Assembly (NCBI GenBank): GCA_031273885.1
Contig: JAISRA010000093.1
Coordinates: 1 to 7,729 of the forward strand
Direction: 5' to 3'
Length of the DNA stretch: 7,729 bases
Source of the DNA: Endomicrobium sp.
Lineage (GTDB): Bacteria; Elusimicrobiota; Endomicrobiia; Endomicrobiales; Endomicrobiaceae
Of the stretch, positions 1-4,605 are shown in pieces. The translations under genes and the position numbers were made by a program. Under the pieces are notes generated by a model. The model was given only the letters and a program-made list of their open reading frames with translations. It ran no database searches and was not told where the DNA came from. Position 1 is the first letter of the stretch, and every line of letters starts with the position of its first letter.

Positions 1-735
1 CGGAGTAAAAATGGCAGATCTCGTACCTATTATTACTTTTATATCGCTATTTTTTGCTTTTAGAAATAATTTATATTTTTCAATATTGCTGATATCGCTG
101 TGCCATACACCAACATTTGCTCCAAATCTTTTGGTCATAACATATACAAGTTGTGGAGTAAAAGAAATCTCAGGTATAAGCATTATGGCGCTTCTATTTT
201 GTCTTAAGGCATATTCTATTGAATTAATATATACTTCAGTCTTACCTGAAGCTGTTACGCCGTGAAGAAGAAATGAAGCATAAATATTCTTTCCTAAAAT
301 ATCATTAATTAAATTAACGGCATTGGTTTGCTCTATGCTTAAATCATATGTTTTTTTTGTTACCTCACTGTTTGTATTTTTATTTTTTGAGATTCTTTTG
401 GGAAGTTTCATTGAAGCAGGAATTATTGATGCAAGAGCTTCACCTAAAGAACATATATAGTTCTTTGAGATATACTCTGCAAGTTCCATTGTTTCTTGAG
501 TTATAAGAGAGCAGTTGTCTATAACTTTGATAATTCGTTTTAATTTTAAGAAAATATTTCCTTCTGCATTTTGGGAAATGTCTTGGCAGGCAACTGCATA
601 GCCTGTCAAAATTCTGTTACCGAATTGAACCTTCACTCTTTTACCGACCGTATCCTTAGGATTTATATTTTCAGGAGCTAAATAATGAAAAGTTTTATTT
701 AAAGGAATGGGAATAGCTACCTCCAAAACTATCAT
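1..735 (-). CDS. priA: PriA, primosomal replication-restart helicase (N-terminal part, cut by window edge)
   Basis: The frame is open for 245 codons from an ATG at 735 to the left edge; PriA proteins are usually 700-830 aa, so about a third is visible. PriA is a 3'-5' DExH helicase that recognises stalled forks and D-loops and reloads the replicative helicase. The N-terminus carries the 3'-DNA-binding domain signature (VAIPIPLNKTFHYLAP at about residues 6-21, then VGKRVKVQFGNRILTGYAV at about 30-48). The helicase core follows: Walker A GVTASGKTEVY at about 159-169, LIPEISFTPQ at about 186-195, and IGTRSAIFTP at about 236-245. The Walker A motif has Ala where GVTGSGKTEVY is usual. DEAH, the Cys-rich zinc region and the C-terminal lobe lie outside the window. 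The ATG overlaps the upstream udg stop as ATGA, and AGGA stands about 6 nt before it, so translational coupling to udg is likely. Confidence 0.96.
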   Translation of the reverse strand, partial: MIVLEVAIPIPLNKTFHYLAPENINPKDTVGKRVKVQFGNRILTGYAVACQDISQNAEGNIFLKLKRIIKVIDNCSLITQETMELAEYISKNYICSLGEALASIIPASMKLPKRISKNKNTNSEVTKKTYDLSIEQTNAVNLINDILGKNIYASFLLHGVTASGKTEVYINSIEYALRQNRSAIMLIPEISFTPQLVYVMTKRFGANVGVWHSDISNIEKYKLFLKAKNSDIKVIIGTRSAIFTP

Positions 736-1514
736 ATTTTTCCTGTATTTAAAAAATGCATGACTTTTTTCATATCTTCCCACACAAATTTTTTAAGACT
801 GGGGTTTCTAAGAAGAGCTGCCGGATGATATGTAGGAACAAGGTTTATAGTTTTATATTCTTTTACAATACCTCTTATTTTGCTGATAGGTTCCTCATTG
901 TTTAAGAGCCCTTTTGTAGAAGAAGTTCCTAATGTTACGATAATTTTAGGCTTAATAATTTCAAGCTGCCTATCCAAGTAATTTTTGCAAATTTCTACTT
1001 CGTTAGGTGTTGGAGGTCTGTCATTTGTACGTTTTTCAGGATTAGAAGGATCAATCATAGGGTGGCATTTAACTATATTTGCAATATAAACAGTTTCTCT
1101 TGTCTGATCCATTGCCTCAATAATCTTTGTCAAAAGCTGTCCTGCCCTTCCTACAAAAGGTTCACCCTTATGATCTTCATCATACCCTGGCCCCTCGCCG
1201 ACAAAAACTAGACTGGCATTTGGAGAGCCAATTCCAAACACTACATTCAACCGACTCTTTCCTAAAGGACATTTTTTACAAGAATTAACTTTTTCTCTAA
1301 GGTTATCAAGTTCTTCCTTTGAACTTGTTGAATACTTTGTAAAATTCGTAGAAAAAGTTTTTTGTATATTTTTTTTCAAAACGTTGCTCTTACGGCTCTC
1401 GGAAGAAATGCCTACAGAAGAAGCTTTATAAACTTCATTTTCGCCCCAGTTGTTGTATTCTTCAAGAGATGTTCTTACCAGCTTTAATATTTTCAAATAT
1501 TCGGATTGTTTCAT
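732..1514 (-). CDS. udg: Family 4 uracil-DNA glycosylase with [4Fe-4S] cluster
   Basis: This enzyme removes uracil from DNA (deaminated C or misincorporated dUMP), starting base-excision repair. With the ATG at 1514 the protein has 260 residues. Four cysteines in the family 4 arrangement (C79, C82, C150 in NIVKCHP, C176 in VEICKNY) should bind the cluster. Motif A is GEGPGYDED at about 107-114, followed by GEPFVGRAG; motif B is TYHPAALLRNP at about 229-239, with the conserved His. Archaeal and Thermotoga enzymes are about 190-200 aa; the extra length here is an N-terminal extension of about 70 polar, Lys/Ser-rich residues that looks unstructured. A TTG at 1532 in the same frame would add six residues, but I prefer the ATG at 1514, which has a weak GGAAAG ahead of it. 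The first 53 nt lie inside the end of coaB and the stop overlaps the priA start. A type 5 or SPO1-polymerase-related family member is the only real alternative. Confidence 0.93.
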   Translation of the reverse strand: MKQSEYLKILKLVRTSLEEYNNWGENEVYKASSVGISSESRKSNVLKKNIQKTFSTNFTKYSTSSKEELDNLREKVNSCKKCPLGKSRLNVVFGIGSPNASLVFVGEGPGYDEDHKGEPFVGRAGQLLTKIIEAMDQTRETVYIANIVKCHPMIDPSNPEKRTNDRPPTPNEVEICKNYLDRQLEIIKPKIIVTLGTSSTKGLLNNEEPISKIRGIVKEYKTINLVPTYHPAALLRNPSLKKFVWEDMKKVMHFLNTGKI

Positions 1515-2115
1515 TGATGATCTTTCCCGCAATGACTTTCTTGTTTTTATTTTTTATTTCTATAGTGTCACTGGCGCTTAGAATATATGCTGTAGTACTA
1601 TCTGAACCAAACGATTCTTTTCCGTTAGCGACGATTAAATCAAGATTTTTACTTTTTAATTTAATTTTAGCATTGTCTATTAAATTTCTGGTTTCAAGTG
1701 CAAATCCTGCTACTACTTGGTTTTTTTTATTTTTACCACAATATTTAATTATGTCAGGATTTATTTTAAATTTTATAAATATTGTTGAATAATATTTATT
1801 TATTTTATGTTTACTTGATTTAACGGGTCTATAATCTGCAACAGCCGCAACGCTTACAATGATATCGGCTTTTTTGAAATTAGATTTTAATTCTTTAAAC
1901 ATTTCTAAAGCAGTTGTGACTTTTATAAGTTTTACATCTCTAGGGAATATGTTTGACGGTCCGGAAATAAAAATGACTTTACTGCCTTTTTTTAAAGCAG
2001 ATCGAGCAAGAGCGTTGCCCATTTTGCCGGAAGATTCGTTACTTATATATCTCACAGGATCAATGTATTCTTTAGTTGGTCCAGAAAGAATAAGAAATGT
2101 AGGGTTTTTTAACAT
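1462..2115 (-). CDS. coaB: CoaB, phosphopantothenate-cysteine ligase (separate cistron)
   Basis: The enzyme joins 4'-phosphopantothenate to L-cysteine using a nucleotide triphosphate (CTP in most bacterial CoaBC-type enzymes), the second step of CoA synthesis from pantothenate. The 217-aa product aligns with the C-terminal half of bifunctional CoaBC: SGPTKEYIDPVRYISNESSG at about 11-30 with the conserved Asn (N26) of the acyl-intermediate site, KMG next, AAVADYRP at about 90-97, the Lys-rich KHKINK at about 102-107 matching the usual KIKK segment, INPDII at about 118-123, GFALET at about 137-142 and LIVANGKESFGSD at about 160-172. The ATG overlaps the coaC stop as ATGTTAA, in the -1 frame relative to coaC, with AAGGGA and GGGG just upstream. 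Its last 53 nt also encode the start of udg. In most bacteria this domain is fused to CoaC; here it is a separate protein that presumably associates with CoaC. Confidence 0.94.
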   Translation of the reverse strand: MLKNPTFLILSGPTKEYIDPVRYISNESSGKMGNALARSALKKGSKVIFISGPSNIFPRDVKLIKVTTALEMFKELKSNFKKADIIVSVAAVADYRPVKSSKHKINKYYSTIFIKFKINPDIIKYCGKNKKNQVVAGFALETRNLIDNAKIKLKSKNLDLIVANGKESFGSDSTTAYILSASDTIEIKNKNKKVIAGKIINETIRIFENIKAGKNIS

Positions 2116-2660
2116 TGCCCCAATATTCCCTTTATCACAGATATAATGACGTCCACATTGGCAAATCTTCCATTACCATATTCTCCGCATGCAAGTTCCC
2201 CTTTTTCTGGCATAACGAACTTATAGCCATAGCTTTGCAAAATGCCTATATTTTTCTGTGTAGCCTTATGACTAAACATACCTGAGTTCATTGCGGGGCA
2301 TATTAAAACGTGAGCTTTTGATGCAAGAACAGTACATGTGAGCAAATCATTTGCTCTCCCGCAAGCAAATCTTGCAATTATATCAGCTGTGGCCGGAACA
2401 ATAACAATTATATCTGCCTTTTGTGAAAGCGATATGTGATTTATGGACCATTCATCAGGAACATCAAACATATTTCTATGTACTTTGTTTTTTGACAAAG
2501 TTTGCAAAGTAAGCGGAGTTATGAATTCAGAACCACTTTCTGTTAAAACACACTCAACATTTGCTTTAGATTTAACGAGTTGTCTTACTATGTCGCAACT
2601 TTTATACGCCGCTATGCCGCCACAGACACCTAAAACAACATTTTTATTTTCTAAAGACAT
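2109..2660 (-). CDS. coaC: CoaC, phosphopantothenoylcysteine decarboxylase (FMN flavoprotein, separate cistron)
   Basis: The enzyme decarboxylates 4'-phosphopantothenoylcysteine to 4'-phosphopantetheine using FMN. The 183-aa product is a complete HFCD-type flavoprotein domain: GVCGGIAAYK at about 11-20, the catalytic His in INHISLSQKAD (H75), the FMN-contacting VPATADIIARFACGRAND at about 88-105, the PAMN motif at 122-125, and the active-site Cys in GELACGEYGNGRF (C158). These key residues fall at the same numbers as in E. coli CoaBC (H75, N125, C158), so the domain has almost no indels. The ATG has a very strong ribosome binding site, GGGAGGG at 2663-2669. The reading frame ends just where the linker to CoaB would start, and the coaB ATG overlaps the stop by 7 nt. 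A monofunctional Cys decarboxylase such as EpiD is unlikely given the adjoining coaB. Confidence 0.95.
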   Translation of the reverse strand: MSLENKNVVLGVCGGIAAYKSCDIVRQLVKSKANVECVLTESGSEFITPLTLQTLSKNKVHRNMFDVPDEWSINHISLSQKADIIVIVPATADIIARFACGRANDLLTCTVLASKAHVLICPAMNSGMFSHKATQKNIGILQSYGYKFVMPEKGELACGEYGNGRFANVDVIISVIKGILGQC

Positions 2661-2683
2661 AACCCTCCCATCATCATTAGAAT

Positions 2684-2713
2684 ATAATATTTGTAAACTC
2701 TAATTTTAGTAAA
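2684..2713 (-). promoter_or_regulatory. Possible internal promoter before coaC
   Basis: In the 73-nt gap between rpoZ and coaC, the minus strand reads TTTACT (2713-2708), an 18-nt spacer, then TATTAT (2689-2684), matching sigma70-type boxes in 4 and 5 of 6 positions. A start near 2677 would give a short leader carrying the GGGAGGG ribosome site. Such matches are common by chance in AT-rich spacers, so this is only a candidate for extra expression of coaC-coaB-udg-priA. Confidence 0.25.
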
Positions 2714-2733
2714 GCAAGTATATATTATTCTTT

Positions 2734-2982
2734 TCAACTTAAATTTAGTATTTTGTTTTTTTTCTCATTTTTTTTACGTAATTCTTCAATTTTTTCAGCT
2801 GTTGCAACATTCATAACAACATCGTTTAATGCTCTATTTATAAGTTCGGTTTGTGTAAGTTTTCTATAATCTTCGTTTTGTTGATTAACCAAAATCCATT
2901 TCAATGCAAGTTTTACAATCTCATATCTTCCTAACTGAGACAATGATATGACTGCTCCTAATTGTGCTTCTATTGATGACAT
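2734..2982 (-). CDS. rpoZ: RNA polymerase omega subunit (divergent RpoZ)
   Basis: Omega is the small subunit that binds beta' and helps assemble and stabilise RNA polymerase. The 82-aa product has the core helix signature: LGRYEIVKLALKWI at about 17-30 corresponds to the (G)NRYxLVxxAAKRA segment of the Rpb6/omega family, followed by a second helical stretch around NRALNDVVMNVATAEKI at about 49-65 and a Lys-rich tail. The usual Ala-Lys-Arg-Ala-Arg run is replaced by LALKWI, so residue similarity alone would be modest. Position strongly supports the call: directly after gmk and before coaC, the classic gmk-rpoZ-coaBC order. The start is well set by AGGAG about 9 nt before the ATG. It lies 92 nt after gmk and 73 nt before coaC, with no obvious terminator on either side, so co-transcription is likely. 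Confidence 0.8.
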   Translation of the reverse strand: MSSIEAQLGAVISLSQLGRYEIVKLALKWILVNQQNEDYRKLTQTELINRALNDVVMNVATAEKIEELRKKNEKKNKILNLS

Positions 2983-3074
2983 TTTCTTTGTTCTCCTGTT
3001 TAATATAATTTGTTAAATCAAAATATTTTTTATTCTTTTCTTTACGATACGATTTTATAATTATTTAAACCTGT

Positions 3075-3692
3075 TTAATTGTTGTAGGTTCGTTTATCTA
3101 TTTTATATTCCAAAGATTTTATAATTGCTTTAACTGCATCTATAGCATCATCTAATTTTTTGTTTATTACTAAATAGTCATATTTTTTAATATATCTAAG
3201 CTCTTGTCTTGCATTATTTAATCGCGTATTTATTGCTTCTTTACAGTCTTTGTTTCTTGCTATTAACCTTTTTTTTAGAGTTTTTATATCAGGCGTCATT
3301 ATAAAAATCATACAAGCTTGAGGATATTGTTTTTTCATGTTCATGCCACCCTGAACATCAATTTTCAAAAGAATATATTTCTTCCCAGAGACTAATACTT
3401 TATCTAACAAATTTTTTGGAGTGCCATAATAATTATTATGTACCTTTGCCCATTCGATAAATTTTTTTTCTTTAACCATTTTTTTAAATTCTGCTTTGCT
3501 TATAAAAAAATATTCCCTGCCATTTTTTTCACCCGTTCTTAGGGTTCTTGTGGTATACGATATAGAAGAAACTATATGCTTGTTGCTTTTAATAATAGCG
3601 TCACATATAGTAGTTTTACCTGCTCCTGACGGCGAAGAAATAATTATTATCTTGCCGAACGATTTTTTTAGATTGCTTAATTTTTTATTCAA
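3075..3692 (-). CDS. gmk: Guanylate kinase
   Basis: The enzyme phosphorylates GMP and dGMP to the diphosphates with ATP, a required step for GTP, dGTP and (p)ppGpp. The 205-aa product has normal length and all main motifs: P-loop SSPSGAGKTT at about 19-28, the GMP-binding TTRTLRTGEKNGREYFF at about 47-63, EWAKVHNNYYGTP at about 80-92, IDVQGGMNM at about 111-119, and lid and C-terminal arginine motifs RLIARNKD (142-149) and RLNNARQE (157-164). The start is TTG at 3692; an in-frame TGA lies 15-18 nt upstream and no ATG or GTG exists before the P-loop, so TTG is the best choice despite a weak ribosome site (GGGA). It is preceded by tRNA-Pro (106-nt gap) and followed by rpoZ. The 106-nt gap may hold its own promoter, but no good box pair is evident. 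Confidence 0.96.
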   Translation of the reverse strand: MNKKLSNLKKSFGKIIIISSPSGAGKTTICDAIIKSNKHIVSSISYTTRTLRTGEKNGREYFFISKAEFKKMVKEKKFIEWAKVHNNYYGTPKNLLDKVLVSGKKYILLKIDVQGGMNMKKQYPQACMIFIMTPDIKTLKKRLIARNKDCKEAINTRLNNARQELRYIKKYDYLVINKKLDDAIDAVKAIIKSLEYKIDKRTYNN

Positions 3693-3798
3693 CGTAACAA
3701 ATCCCGGTCACAAAATATAGAAAAAATAAAGGAATCTTATTAGCACAGATATCTGGAGCTGGTTTTAAGTCGTTTGCGAATTAATTTCAGAAAAAATT

Positions 3799-3872
3799 TC
3801 GGGGAGGCGGGACTTGAACCCACAATCTCCTGCTCCCAAAGCAGGCGCGATAGCCAATTACGCAACTCCCCG
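3799..3872 (-). tRNA. tRNA-Pro (anticodon UGG)
   Basis: On the minus strand a complete 74-nt cloverleaf folds: acceptor CGGGGAG pairs with CTCCCCG, D-arm GCG/CGC, anticodon stem CCTGC/GCAGG around loop TTTGGGA (anticodon TGG), variable loop AGATT, T-stem GTGGG/CCCGC with loop TTCAAGT, and discriminator A at 3799. The C1-G72 pair with A73 is the known identity feature of bacterial tRNA-Pro, which supports the assignment. CCA is not encoded and must be added by the CCA-adding enzyme. The 5' end lies 8 nt after the rdgB stop, so the tRNA is probably cut out of a longer rdgB (or valS-rdgB) transcript by RNase P. A run of six T follows the 3' end, but without a GC-rich hairpin of its own. Confidence 0.97.
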
Positions 3873-3880
3873 GATAAAAC

Positions 3881-4474
3881 TCACAAATCTACCACAATTT
3901 TTCTAATTTTTTGCGAAGCTTTTGCTCTATGGCTTATAGAATTTTTTAACTCAAAACTCAGCTCTGAAAAAGTTTTTCCATACTCCGGGACATAAAAAAT
4001 TGAATCATATCCAAACCCGTTAGCCCCCGCAACCCGGTTAGCTATGGTACCAAATATTTCCCCTTTTGCCAAGCAAATTTTGCCATCAGGGCTTGAAAGT
4101 GCAATTACCGTTTTAAATTTTGCCGTTCTTTTCTCTTCAGAGACACCATCTAATGCCGCAAGGAGTTTTTTATTATTATCGTGATATGTACATTTTTCAC
4201 CTGCATATCTTGCCGAATAAATACCGGGCGCACCATCTAAGTAGTCAACCTCTAAACCTGAATCATCTGCAATAGTCCATTCTTTAAAAAACTTAGATGC
4301 TTTTGTTGCTTTTTTTGCTGCATTTTCCTCGAGACTTTTACCATCTTCTATTGCCTTAAGATATTTAGGAAAGTGAGTCATAGGTATAATTTCAATATTT
4401 AAATCTTTTAATAGTGAAATTATTTCTTCTGCTTTATGCAAATTACCGGTAGCAAGTATTATTTTTTTTATCAT
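3881..4474 (-). CDS. rdgB: RdgB/HAM1 non-canonical purine NTP pyrophosphatase (ITP/XTP/dITP hydrolase)
   Basis: The enzyme hydrolyses dITP, ITP and XTP to monophosphate plus pyrophosphate, keeping deaminated purines out of DNA and RNA. With the ATG at 4474 the protein has 197 residues, typical of the family. Motifs: LATGNLHKAEEI at about 7-18 (triphosphate-binding Asn/Lys), ADDSGLEVD at about 69-77 with catalytic Asp, DGAPGIYSARYAGE at about 80-93, ANGFGYDSIF at about 151-160 (base recognition), and the C-terminal ISHRAKA at about 180-186. An ATG at 4489 would add MRNSK, but GAGGA stands exactly 8 nt before the 4474 ATG and family members start directly with the beta strand before LATGN, so I chose 4474. 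It lies about 130 nt after valS and 8 nt ahead of tRNA-Pro. Confidence 0.95.
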   Translation of the reverse strand: MIKKIILATGNLHKAEEIISLLKDLNIEIIPMTHFPKYLKAIEDGKSLEENAAKKATKASKFFKEWTIADDSGLEVDYLDGAPGIYSARYAGEKCTYHDNNKKLLAALDGVSEEKRTAKFKTVIALSSPDGKICLAKGEIFGTIANRVAGANGFGYDSIFYVPEYGKTFSELSFELKNSISHRAKASQKIRKIVVDL

Positions 4475-4475
4475 T

Positions 4476-4562
4476 TTAGAATTCCTCATTTATCCTATTA
4501 TCAATCTAGTGTTTCACTATTTCACAATTAATGATTTTCTTTTTATCGATATTTAATTCCAT
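4476..4562 (-). pseudogene. Mini-ORF in the valS-rdgB spacer, possible STAS-domain gene remnant
   Basis: From the ATG at 4562, preceded by AGGGA 5 nt upstream, the minus strand encodes 18 residues, MELNIDKKKIINCEIVKH, then TAG (4508-4506). Without a shift in frame, IDNRINEEF follows, then TAA at 4478-4476. The two pieces together resemble the opening strand-strand-helix of STAS (anti-anti-sigma, SpoIIAA-like) domains, which often start with MELNIEKK-like residues, then IVKL.G.ID......EF. If so, this is the 5' end of a decayed gene whose remainder has been deleted. It could equally be a short leader peptide or chance. The 18-aa part is complete with a start and ribosome site, so translation is possible. 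Confidence 0.25.
4483..4487 (-). promoter_or_regulatory. Ribosome binding site that sets the rdgB start
   Basis: The minus strand reads GAGGA at 4487-4483, 8 nt before the ATG at 4474. The upstream in-frame ATG at 4489 overlaps this site and has only a poor AGGA of its own. The spacing favours the shorter form of RdgB. Confidence 0.65.
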
Positions 4563-4605
4563 CTTTATCCCTAACTCTTTGTTTTTTAGTCAGTTGTCAA
4601 CTAAT

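Noticed and set aside
11..265. Plus-strand ORF of 84 codons at the left edge
   Set aside because: It lies fully antisense to priA, whose motifs (Walker A, GTRSAIFTP) are clear; the Phe/Ile/Leu/Ser-rich translation is typical of an antisense shadow.
1515..1532. TTG at 1532 as the udg start
   Set aside because: It would add only six residues, lengthen the overlap with coaB to 71 nt and use a rarer start codon, while an ATG at 1514 is available in frame.
1469..2146. Plus-strand ORFs of 107 and 95 codons opposite coaB
   Set aside because: Antisense to conserved CoaB motifs and with hydrophobic, low-information translation; no ribosome site or family signature.
3065..3078. TTAAACCTGTTTAA inverted repeat at the gmk stop as a terminator
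   Set aside because: Stem of at most six AT-rich pairs with a two-base centre and no T run after it on the minus strand; too weak for an intrinsic terminator.
3746..3755. CAGATATCTG palindrome between tRNA-Pro and gmk as an operator
   Set aside because: A single 10-nt palindrome without a second copy, a known consensus or a clear promoter beside it; cannot be supported.
3774..3995. Plus-strand ORF of 73 codons across tRNA-Pro and the rdgB end
   Set aside because: It runs through the antisense of a complete tRNA; the GLEPTISCSQSR-type translation is the familiar false ORF produced by antisense tRNA genes.
4576..4605. TTGACA at about 4601-4596 (minus strand) as the -35 of an rdgB promoter
   Set aside because: The sequence 16-18 nt downstream is GAGTTA-like rather than TATAAT-like; a matching -10 is missing.
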